This document shows, piece after piece, positions 1-6,426 of a stretch of 8,536 nt of DNA (positions are counted from its first letter, which is position 1; each line of letters opens with the position of its first letter). The translations under genes and the position numbers were made by a program. Origin of the DNA: UBA8437 sp003445035 (GTDB lineage: Bacteria > Planctomycetota > Planctomycetia > Planctomycetales > Planctomycetaceae); assembly GCA_937901285.1 (NCBI GenBank), contig CALCHI010000433.1, positions 1 to 8,536 on the forward strand, given 5' to 3'. Under the pieces are notes generated by a model that was not told the origin of the DNA, did not search any database, and worked only from the letters and a program-made list of their open reading frames with translations.

Positions 1-536
1 GAGACGGGGGCATACTTGCTGTTGTGGACGTCGAGGTCGGCGTGCAGGAGGCCCAGGGTCGGCACGTTGTCGGGACAGGTGAGATGGTAGGAGTTCAGGG
101 GACTGATGAGGTGATGGGCCTCCGGGAATGACCAGCCGTGGATCTGCAGCACTACCTTGCCGTCGCGTTCCACGTCGTACGACTCCCAGGTCCCGTGCGC
201 TCCGAGCAATCTGAACCGTTGTTCGGACACCTGTTGGGCCAACCGCGGCAGCACGTCGTGATCGTGATTGCCGGCAACGGCCAGTGTGTCGATGTTCGAT
301 TCACTGAGTTTGCGTATTCCGGCTTCGAGCGGTCCGTACGCCTCGAAGAATCGGTTCTTGCGGTCGACGACGTCACCGGCGAGCAGGACGACATCGACCG
401 AATGCTTCAGGGCGCACTCGACGATGTCGGTCCACGCCTGCCTGCAGCAGAACTGTTCCGCCGCGACATGGGATGGCAGTTTCGAAGCGGTCCGACCGAT
501 ATGAATGTCCGCGGTGGCCAAGATCTTCAGCGGCAT
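1..536 (-). CDS. Metallophosphoesterase, SbcD/Mre11/YhaO-like DNA repair exonuclease (partial, C-terminus cut)
   Basis: Calcineurin-like metallophosphoesterase; 178 residues are visible before the protein runs off the left edge. I chose the ATG at 536-534 because the protein then begins MPLKILATADIHIGR, placing the first metal-binding motif (D10-x-H12) immediately after a beta strand, as is usual in the family. Further motifs in order are GDVVDR (D55, D58, R59), GNHDHD (N90, H91, D92) and LLHAD (H165), followed by a YAP tripeptide at about 175-177, which recalls the YhaO branch. These are the residues that bind a two-metal centre, usually Mn2+, for phosphodiester cleavage. Family members act as the nuclease partner of an SbcC/Rad50/YhaN-type ATPase; such a gene might follow beyond the left edge, but it is not visible. 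The upstream Shine-Dalgarno is weak. The fold is sure. DNA as substrate is an inference, because other phosphoesterases share the motifs. Confidence 0.88.
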   Translation of the reverse strand, partial: MPLKILATADIHIGRTASKLPSHVAAEQFCCRQAWTDIVECALKHSVDVVLLAGDVVDRKNRFFEAYGPLEAGIRKLSESNIDTLAVAGNHDHDVLPRLAQQVSEQRFRLLGAHGTWESYDVERDGKVVLQIHGWSFPEAHHLISPLNSYHLTCPDNVPTLGLLHADLDVHNSKYAPV

Positions 537-624
537 CGTCGATTCCGTTCTCGATGAGTGTGATCCACCACCTTCGCGACCGCACGATGTGGCGAATTGT
601 ACACTCGAAGACACCAGCAACCAG

Positions 625-753
625 CCATTAATCACCGGTCGACGAGTCGATCCTGTCCGCTACTGGTCCGTAGCCGTTACTCAAGACGGGACGAGGATTG
701 CCACCGGCGGTTCGGACCGAACGGTTGTGGCCTGGGACATCTCGGTGCTGAAC
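625..753 (+). pseudogene. Orphan WD40 repeat, probable remnant of a WD40 gene
   Basis: Read in the frame starting at 625, this stretch encodes one nearly canonical WD40 blade. Key pieces are WSVAVTQDGTRIATGG, then SDRTVVAWD ending in the Trp-Asp pair at about 730-735. The order V-x-S-V-A-V-x-x-D-G-x-x-I-A-T-G-G-x-D-R-T-V-x-x-W-D is hard to get by chance. WD40 propellers need about seven such blades and only one is seen, with no recognisable blade before or after it in any frame I read. The sequence before it runs antisense into the phosphoesterase gene, and the sequence after it into the next gene's start. I infer the decayed fragment of a longer WD40 gene, a type often numerous in Planctomycetota. 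A short expressed single-repeat peptide is possible but less likely. Confidence 0.6.
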
Positions 754-878
754 ACGTCCCGATGGTCCACTCATTTCCCCGGCCCATCGCTCGACGGGGC
801 AGGGTCCGGGTTGAAGGTTCAGTTCATGTTAAGAGAGACTGGGTGGGTCAAGAGAGCGGCAAGGCAAAAACAGGGACT

Positions 879-884
879 GGAGGG
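879..884 (+). promoter_or_regulatory. Shine-Dalgarno sequence deciding the start at 893
   Basis: The purine run GGAGGG ends eight bases before the ATG at 893, an ideal spacing. An in-frame GTG at 884 overlaps this run and is therefore unlikely to be the start. Starting at 893 also gives a cleaner signal peptide. Confidence 0.7.
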
Positions 885-892
885 TGCCGGAA

Positions 893-3877
893 ATGCGGTC
901 GATCTGCGTGCTGACCCTGTTGATGGTGTCCTGGCCAACCGCCCAGGCCTCCGACCTCAAGAAAGACGCGGTCGCGATCTGGGATTTCTCGGCCGGATCG
1001 GGTGGTGTTCTGCGTGATGTGAGTGGCAACGGTCACGATGGCAGAATCCACGGCGCCAGGTGGGTTTCCGGAAGTTGGGGCCGCGGCCTGGAGTTTGAGC
1101 GGGCGAAACGGAATTTCGTGATGGTCCCGGATGCGGCGGAGTTGCACATGCAGCCGCCGTACTCGCTCGGGGTCTGGTTCCGGACAACCAGTTCGAAGAA
1201 CAACGCGCTGTACCTGATCAAGAGCGGCGCGGCCTTTACCGGCTGCGGGATTTATTACTACGGCGATTCGCGGGCGATGTACATGGACGCCAAGGGCGTC
1301 GACAACAAGCTCTACCACATCGGAAGCAGCGGCAAGGGGCTGCCGGACGGAAGGTGGCACCATGCCGTGGCCACCTGTGGAAACGGCAAGCAGCGGCTGT
1401 TCGTTGACGGGCAGGTGTTTGCCGAAAGAGATGTCCCCGACGATCTCACGCTCAGCTACAGCGGCACCAAGGGGGTCTACCTCGGCCACTGGCTGGGGAA
1501 CGGTTTCTTCGACGGAACAATGGGCAAGGCCTACATTCTGAAGCGGGCATTGACCGGGGACGAGGTCCGGGCGGTGTATGCTGCCGAACGAAAGAGGTTC
1601 AAAAACGACGTGACGGTCCAGCGATCGTCGAGTCGACCGAGCATCGACGGGCGGCTCGACGATGTGTCATGGAACGGTCGGCCGGCACTGGATCACTTCG
1701 CGACGCTCGATTACGAAGCCGGCCAGGCCGGGAATCAGACGACCGTTCACCTGAGCTATGACGCCGACAACCTCTATATCGGGGCTCGGTGTGTCGAGCC
1801 AGATGTGTCGTCCATCGTTGCCAAGCGACGTTCTCGGGACGATCGCCGGGTTGCTGAGGATGATCGGATCGAGGTCTTCATCTCGACCAAAGACGGATCG
1901 TATCACCACCTGGTGCTGACTGCGGCCAACGTGTTGCTGGACCGCAAGTGCGTTTACGAGATCGAACGGGCCGGGTTTGCTCCGGGTCGTTTCTCCAGAT
2001 TTGATGCCGATGTGGCGTGGAATTGTGACGGCATCCGCACGGCGGTTCAGAGAGGCGACGGAGCCTGGACGGCCGAGATCGCGATTCCGCTGTCGGAGTT
2101 GGGGGACGCAGCAGCCGGAAAGACCTGGCGATTGAACGTGGCACGCTTCGACAAACGCCCCGAAGAGATCAGTTCCTTCTCTCCGCTGTTTGAGCGACTT
2201 GAACAACCCGAGGCATGGTCGTCGCTGAAGTTTGCCGACGATTCGGCGCTGCTGACTCGTGCCGAGAAGAGGGCGGTGTCGATCGACCTGACACCACTGG
2301 CCCGGACGAACTACGACATCGACTCGGACAGCGACCCGATTGTCTTCGCGAACAGCTATCTCCGGCGGGGTTCCTACACCACGTTGCCGGTCACCGGTGA
2401 CAGTCGTCAGACGGTCAGGTTGTCCGCCTCGCTGGGCGAATACGAGCCGGCGACATTTTCGGTCCGGGCCACGGGCCAGGCACTCGGTGATGTCCGTGCC
2501 CAGGTCACCGGTGATCTGAAGAACGCTCGCGGCGATGTGATTCCGGCGAAAAATGTCGAGATTCGTGTCATCGAACTGTGGCGGCGACAGATGAATTCCC
2601 GGCAGCACATGTACATGGAACGCTTCCTGGAAAAGCAGACGGGCTTGGACATTCCCCGTCACACGACGCGGCGGTTCTGGTTGACTGTTCACGTTCCCCA
2701 ACAGGCCGCCGAGGGAACCTACCGTTCGAACATTCGCATCACGAACGGCGGAACGAAGATCGAGCAACTGGAGCTCCAACTGAAGGTTCTCCCGTTTCGG
2801 CTGCAACAGGCTGCGGGCATGGGCTATTTCATGTACCTGCCGACCTGGGGGATTCCGCCCAAGTTGCGGACCGAGGCGTACCTGAAGCGGATCTTCGTCG
2901 ACATGCGGCAGCACGGCATGACGACCGCCACTTTGTATCCCTACGGATTGCCGTTCGGTGCGGTGATGAATGTTCTGCGGGACAGCAAGTTGATGACTGC
3001 GGGAGTGCCGGCCATCTGGTTGGGAGCCGATGCGGTCGGGCCGGAGAAATGGAAAGCGATACTCGACGAGGCCAGGGAGAAGAACTGGCCGGAGTTGGCA
3101 CTCTACCTGCAGGATGAGCCGGGAGATCAACAGCGGATCGACAACGCCAAGCGGCTGTTCGCCAAGTTGGACCAGTTCAAGAAAGACCACCCGGAACATC
3201 GAAAGGTGCGATCGACAACGGCCATCGGCTCGACCGGCATCAAGGCACTGGGTTCGCAATACGACATCTGGATCGCGGGTGCCGGATTCGACGAATCGCT
3301 GGTGAAATCGTCCAAGAAGATGAACAAGTTGCTGTGGTCCTATGACTGCAACCTGGCGCCGGTCGATGCCGAGAGCAGCCGGTTCTACTTCGGGATGTGG
3401 TGCTGGAAAACGGGGATCAAGGGGAGTGCGTTGTGGGCTTACGCCGATCCGGGCAACACGAGTTCCACCGCCTGGGATGCTGTTCTCAAGGACGTCACCA
3501 ACACCGAACTCCACTATTCGTTCGTCCGTCCGATGCCCGACGATCTTGTTCCGTCGATCGGATGGGAATCGGTTCGAGAGGGCATCGACGACCACCGTTA
3601 CCTGGCAACACTCTCGAACCTCATCCGGCAGGCCGCCGGCAAGGGGCTCTCTGACGATGCGAATCGGGCAGGCCGCCTGCTAAAGGAGTTGACCGACAAG
3701 ATCGACAGGGATGGCCACCGAAAGCGAAACCGGCGAGGTGTCGCCACCAAGCTGCGACTCGGGGGACACTACGATCGGGTTTCTTCTCGAGGTGAGAGCG
3801 TGCCCGCCGATTACCGACGTTTCCGGCAGAGACTCGCTGACGAGATTCTCCGGATGCTCGGTGTCCTGCGGGGCTGA
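893..3877 (+). CDS. Secreted LamG / CBM9-like / GH123-like (DUF4091) protein
   Basis: A 994-residue exported protein. Residues 1-19 form a signal peptide (MRSI, hydrophobic VLTLLMV core, AQA cleavage site). Residues about 25-232 are a LamG/concanavalin-A-like jelly roll: a short WDF strand, DVSGNGHDG, WHHAVATC, LFVDGQ and the closing LTGDEVRAVYAAE are all typical. Residues about 240-450 resemble a CBM9/DOMON domain, with IDGRLDDVSW, LYIGARC, EDDRIEVFIS and WTAEIAIPLSEL. From about 500 comes a beta-sandwich (VPQQAAEGTYRSNIRI) and then, from about 640, a TIM-barrel-like region of the GH123/DUF4091 type. Adjacent Asp741-Glu742 in LYLQDEPGD are candidates for the Asp/Glu pair used in substrate-assisted hydrolysis by GH123 N-acetyl-beta-galactosaminidases, and WESVREGIDDHRY (from Trp891) is the conserved closing motif. 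The protein probably acts on glycans outside the cytoplasmic membrane. The exact substrate is unknown, and many DUF4091 proteins are uncharacterised. A strong Shine-Dalgarno precedes the start. Confidence 0.85.
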   Translation: MRSICVLTLLMVSWPTAQASDLKKDAVAIWDFSAGSGGVLRDVSGNGHDGRIHGARWVSGSWGRGLEFERAKRNFVMVPDAAELHMQPPYSLGVWFRTTSSKNNALYLIKSGAAFTGCGIYYYGDSRAMYMDAKGVDNKLYHIGSSGKGLPDGRWHHAVATCGNGKQRLFVDGQVFAERDVPDDLTLSYSGTKGVYLGHWLGNGFFDGTMGKAYILKRALTGDEVRAVYAAERKRFKNDVTVQRSSSRPSIDGRLDDVSWNGRPALDHFATLDYEAGQAGNQTTVHLSYDADNLYIGARCVEPDVSSIVAKRRSRDDRRVAEDDRIEVFISTKDGSYHHLVLTAANVLLDRKCVYEIERAGFAPGRFSRFDADVAWNCDGIRTAVQRGDGAWTAEIAIPLSELGDAAAGKTWRLNVARFDKRPEEISSFSPLFERLEQPEAWSSLKFADDSALLTRAEKRAVSIDLTPLARTNYDIDSDSDPIVFANSYLRRGSYTTLPVTGDSRQTVRLSASLGEYEPATFSVRATGQALGDVRAQVTGDLKNARGDVIPAKNVEIRVIELWRRQMNSRQHMYMERFLEKQTGLDIPRHTTRRFWLTVHVPQQAAEGTYRSNIRITNGGTKIEQLELQLKVLPFRLQQAAGMGYFMYLPTWGIPPKLRTEAYLKRIFVDMRQHGMTTATLYPYGLPFGAVMNVLRDSKLMTAGVPAIWLGADAVGPEKWKAILDEAREKNWPELALYLQDEPGDQQRIDNAKRLFAKLDQFKKDHPEHRKVRSTTAIGSTGIKALGSQYDIWIAGAGFDESLVKSSKKMNKLLWSYDCNLAPVDAESSRFYFGMWCWKTGIKGSALWAYADPGNTSSTAWDAVLKDVTNTELHYSFVRPMPDDLVPSIGWESVREGIDDHRYLATLSNLIRQAAGKGLSDDANRAGRLLKELTDKIDRDGHRKRNRRGVATKLRLGGHYDRVSSRGESVPADYRRFRQRLADEILRMLGVLRG

Positions 3878-3887
3878 TCGTGGAGAC

Positions 3888-3911
3888 CGGTTTCGGAGGC
3901 TGTCCGGACCG
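3888..3911 (+). terminator. Weak hairpin just after the GH123-like gene
   Basis: Eleven bases after the stop codon, CGGT (3888-3891) can pair with ACCG (3908-3911) and CGGA (3894-3897) with TCCG (3903-3906), with a small internal bulge and a five-base loop. No T-run follows, so this is not a classical intrinsic terminator. It may only stabilise the mRNA end or may be chance in GC-rich DNA. Confidence 0.25.
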
Positions 3912-3965
3912 TTCGGCTCTCGACCGGTTTTCCACAAACGGCTGTCCCGCGAACAATCTGCGAGG

Positions 3966-3971
3966 TAGAAT
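3966..3971 (+). promoter_or_regulatory. Possible -10 box for the radical SAM gene
   Basis: The hexamer TAGAAT differs from TATAAT at one position and lies in the 172-base gap before the gene starting at 4050, an AT-richer spot in GC-rich DNA. The -35 position 17 bases upstream (around 3943) has no good match to TTGACA. The same gap also holds two copies of GACCGGTTT (3885-3893 and 3922-3930), which could be a chance repeat or a protein site. Confidence 0.2.
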
Positions 3972-4049
3972 GGTTCGTACAGTTGCAGCAGTGCCGGCGG
4001 CATGGACGCTTGTGTTCCGGTCTTTTCCTCTCTGGCCAGGTTTTCCGCC

Positions 4050-5648
4050 ATGCATGTGACCTTCGTGTCACTGGGGTCCGAGCTGATCGGGGTCGAATAC
4101 CTTTCGGCCTACCTCAAGAAATATGGCCACAGCACGAGCCTGGCGCACCACCCGGCGCTGTTCAACGACCGCTTCCAGCTCAACATGCCGTTGCTGGCGA
4201 AGCTGTTCGACCAGGATGACCGGATTGTCGAGTACATCCTGCACCTGGATCCCGAGCTGATCGGTTTCAGCTGCCTGACCAACACGTTCGAGTGGTCACT
4301 GGAGATCGCCCGGCGTGTTCGCGAGCAGAAGCGGATCCCGACGATCTTCGGCGGCGTGCATCCCTCGGCGATTCCCGAATTCGTGTTGGGCTACGACGAG
4401 GTGGATTTTGTCTGCGAGAGCGAGGGCGAGGTGGCGTTGCTCGAACTCTGCAACGACCTCGAGTGTGGGGGCGACGGCACCGGGATCAACAACATCTGGG
4501 CCAAGCCCGACGGCGAGATCACCCGTCCTCCGATGGTCAGCAGTTTTCTGCAGGATCTCGATTCCCTGCCGTTTCCCGACAAGGAACTCTACGCCGGCGC
4601 CACTCCGTCCCGGAGCGTCTACAGGACAATGACCGCCCGCGGCTGTCCCTACCGGTGCACGTTCTGTTTCAACAACTTCTTCGCCAACCTGCCTGACCAG
4701 GGGATCGAGAAGGACTATGTTCGCCGGCGATCGGTCGACAATGTCATGGAAGAACTGCACCAGGGCAAGGAGCGGTTCGACTTCCGTCAGCTCGAGTTCC
4801 ACGATGACATCTTCACGATGCACAAGGACTGGTTGCGGGAGTTCCTGCCGCGGTTGAAGAAGGAAATCAACGTTCCCTTCTACTGCGAGACCCATGCCAA
4901 GTTCATGGACGAGGAAGTCGCCCAACTGCTCAAGGACGGGGGCTGTGCCGGAACGAAAATGGGCATCCAGTCACTCGGAGAATTCTCCTACAAGCACACC
5001 ATGCTCAAGCGGGCCGAGAAGGAAGAGGACCTGATTCGCGCGCTCGACGCCTGCCGCAAGGTCGGGGTCCAGCTTGATGCGGACCACATCTTCGGGCTTC
5101 CCGAGGAGACGCAGCAGCACCGGGACCACGCCCTGAAGTTCTACCGGGAGCACACTCCCGGCCGGATCGCCTGCTTCTGGCTGACGTACTTCCCCGGGAT
5201 CGAGATCACGACCAAGGCCCACGAGGCCGGTCAGATCACCGACGAACAGCTCAACGACATCCACCGTGGCAAGCTGCTGTGGTACCACCAGATCCAGGCG
5301 ATGACCGCCGAGGGCCGGAAGAACCTGAAGGAGAACTCCGGCTACATGATCGCGTTTCACCTGATGCCGGTGGTTCCGAAATTCCTGAGGCGATTTGTCG
5401 TCCCCAACGTCATCCGTCGCATTCCACTGATGGGCACGATGTCTCGCGGGGTCATGGCACTGAAGATGCTCAAGGACTTCGTGTTCGGTGGCTCTTTCGA
5501 CGCGTGGGTCTATCTTCGCGGATACCTGTTCTTCATCTTTGGGCGAGGCCGGCACCTGAACAAGGTCCCCAGGTCTTCTCGCGACGACGAGTCCCCGCCG
5601 CCTGCCCCCGATCCGGTTCCGGTTCCGGTCGCCCAGCAGTCGGTCTAG
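4050..5648 (+). CDS. B12-binding-domain radical SAM protein, BchE-like class, substrate unknown
   Basis: A 532-residue cytoplasmic protein. I chose the ATG at 4050 over the ATG at 4002 because it starts directly at the first strand of the N-terminal domain (MHVTFVSLGSELIGVEYLSA). Residues 1 to about 150 look like a cobalamin-binding Rossmann domain: strand-helix repeats, ELIGFSCLTNTFEW, GGVHP (101-105) and the FVCESEGEVALLEL end are typical of this class. A DSLPFPDKELY linker leads to the radical SAM core. There Cys199, Cys203 and Cys206 in GCPYRCTFCF bind the 4Fe-4S cluster that cleaves S-adenosylmethionine. HDDIFTMHKDW, CETHAKFMDE, GIQSLGE and HIFGLPEE follow as core-barrel motifs. The C-terminal 180 residues are unassigned, with hydrophobic patches (WVYLRGYLFFIFGRG) that may touch membrane and a Pro-Val-rich tail. 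Such enzymes methylate or rearrange unactivated carbons in lipids, cofactors or natural products; the substrate here cannot be read from sequence. It is convergent with the sugar operon. Confidence 0.87.
   Translation: MHVTFVSLGSELIGVEYLSAYLKKYGHSTSLAHHPALFNDRFQLNMPLLAKLFDQDDRIVEYILHLDPELIGFSCLTNTFEWSLEIARRVREQKRIPTIFGGVHPSAIPEFVLGYDEVDFVCESEGEVALLELCNDLECGGDGTGINNIWAKPDGEITRPPMVSSFLQDLDSLPFPDKELYAGATPSRSVYRTMTARGCPYRCTFCFNNFFANLPDQGIEKDYVRRRSVDNVMEELHQGKERFDFRQLEFHDDIFTMHKDWLREFLPRLKKEINVPFYCETHAKFMDEEVAQLLKDGGCAGTKMGIQSLGEFSYKHTMLKRAEKEEDLIRALDACRKVGVQLDADHIFGLPEETQQHRDHALKFYREHTPGRIACFWLTYFPGIEITTKAHEAGQITDEQLNDIHRGKLLWYHQIQAMTAEGRKNLKENSGYMIAFHLMPVVPKFLRRFVVPNVIRRIPLMGTMSRGVMALKMLKDFVFGGSFDAWVYLRGYLFFIFGRGRHLNKVPRSSRDDESPPPAPDPVPVPVAQQSV
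5613..5630 (+). repeat. Three tandem CCGGTT/C hexamers
   Basis: CCGGTT, CCGGTT and CCGGTC lie head to tail within the last codons of the radical SAM gene and encode part of its PVPVPV tail. The unit is two codons, so copy number can change without a frameshift. This is probably a low-complexity tail rather than a functional site. Confidence 0.6.
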
Positions 5649-5652
5649 CCAC

Positions 5653-5669
5653 TTCGGCCTTCGGCCGGA
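5653..5669. terminator. Hairpin between convergent genes, possible bidirectional terminator
   Basis: TTCGGCC (5653-5659) pairs with GGCCGGA (5663-5669) around a TTC loop, giving seven pairs including one G-T wobble. It begins four bases after the radical SAM stop codon and about 40 bases from the 3' end of the opposing glycosyltransferase gene. It can fold in RNA from either strand. Neither side has a T-run, so efficiency as an intrinsic terminator is doubtful. Confidence 0.4.
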
Positions 5670-5709
5670 GGATCTACCAGCCGGTTTCGGTCCGCGGTTC
5701 TCGTGCCGA

Positions 5710-6414
5710 TCAGGGCCGGCGGCGGAAGATCACCAGCTGAAACCAGAGCCTGAGCAGGTCGGCAGCGGCCAGGACGACATAACCGATACCGGCACCGCGA
5801 GGGTCGCCGGCCATCCTCCGTTCGGGTTCGACATCCACCTTGCCCAACCGGTGGCCCCGGCGAACCGCTCGGATCATTCGCTCGGCCTCGGCAAAAACGC
5901 CTCGCGAGGACAGGGGGATTTCCTCGATCAGCGTCCGCCGTCGGCACTTCGTGCTGCCGGGATCGTACAGTTCGACCCCGAACATCACCCGCGGCAACCA
6001 GCGATAGCACCACGAGACCAGCTGGCGGTAGAGCGTGTATCGTTTGAAGGTCCGTTGACAGACGACGATGTCGAAGTCGTCCAGCAACGGCACGATCGCC
6101 CTGAGCGCCTCGGGTGGGTATTCCCCGTCGGCGGGGATATCAAAAACATAATCACGCGTCGCGGCCTGGTTGAGTTCCTCGAACGTGGCCGCGATCCCCC
6201 GGTTCTTCTGGTGCGTGATCACCCGCACGACATCGGGGTGGTTCCGGGCAATCGACGCGGCGATCTCACCGGTTCCATCGGTGCTGGCGTCGTCGAGGAT
6301 CAGCACCTCGAAGTCGTCACTACACTCGACCAGGACATCCAGGCAGCGGACGAAAACGGCCTCGAGCGTGGCTTCCTCGTTAAAGGCGGCGATCACCAGC
6401 GAGATGGATGGCAT
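5710..6414 (-). CDS. Family 2 glycosyltransferase, dolichol-phosphate-mannose-synthase-like
   Basis: A 234-residue GT-A enzyme. The N-terminus MPSISLVIAAFNEEATLE is the standard GT2 nucleotide-binding start. LILDDASTDGT (38-48) supplies the first Asp pair, NRGIAATFEE (71-80) the next helix, and FDIPADGEYPPE (91-102) sits where the metal-binding DxD normally lies, with Asp96 as the likely metal ligand. DPGSTKCRRR (151-160) matches the acceptor-loop motif of DPM1-like enzymes. The C-terminus (about 211-230, YVVLAAADLLRLWFQ) is hydrophobic and may attach the protein to the inner face of the membrane; there are no clear multiple membrane spans. The likely role is transfer of a sugar from a nucleotide donor to a polyprenyl phosphate or glycolipid; donor and acceptor are unknown. 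It is the last gene of the operon. The start lies 12 bases after the aminotransferase stop and has no Shine-Dalgarno, so translational coupling is likely. Confidence 0.88.
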   Translation of the reverse strand: MPSISLVIAAFNEEATLEAVFVRCLDVLVECSDDFEVLILDDASTDGTGEIAASIARNHPDVVRVITHQKNRGIAATFEELNQAATRDYVFDIPADGEYPPEALRAIVPLLDDFDIVVCQRTFKRYTLYRQLVSWCYRWLPRVMFGVELYDPGSTKCRRRTLIEEIPLSSRGVFAEAERMIRAVRRGHRLGKVDVEPERRMAGDPRGAGIGYVVLAAADLLRLWFQLVIFRRRP

Positions 6415-6426
6415 GGCAGCGGCGAC

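Larger units (their letters stand above)
537..892. other. Intergenic spacer between divergent genes
   Basis: This 356-base stretch separates the minus-strand phosphoesterase from the plus-strand GH123-like gene. It should hold the promoters for both, but I see no convincing -35/-10 pair. Its only recognisable coding signal is a single WD40 repeat at 625-753, listed separately. The plus-strand frame carrying that repeat stays open from 505 to 1017, but its ends overlap the two flanking genes and the protein outside the repeat resembles nothing I know. I therefore do not call it an intact gene. Confidence 0.6.

Noticed and set aside
811..840. Possible promoter (TTGAAG followed by an AT-rich stretch) before the GH123-like gene
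   Set aside because: No -10-like hexamer occurs at the proper 16-18 base spacing.
884..892. GTG at 884 as the start of the GH123-like protein
   Set aside because: It overlaps the GGAGGG Shine-Dalgarno, which is correctly placed for the ATG at 893, and adds three residues before an otherwise standard signal peptide.
1667..3595. 642-codon open frame on the minus strand inside the GH123-like gene
   Set aside because: It lies wholly antisense to a gene with clear domains, and its protein shows no recognisable motif. Long antisense frames are expected in GC-rich codon-biased genes.
4002..4049. ATG at 4002 as the start of the radical SAM protein
   Set aside because: It adds 16 residues before the first beta strand with no clear Shine-Dalgarno; the ATG at 4050 begins right at the family's usual N-terminus.
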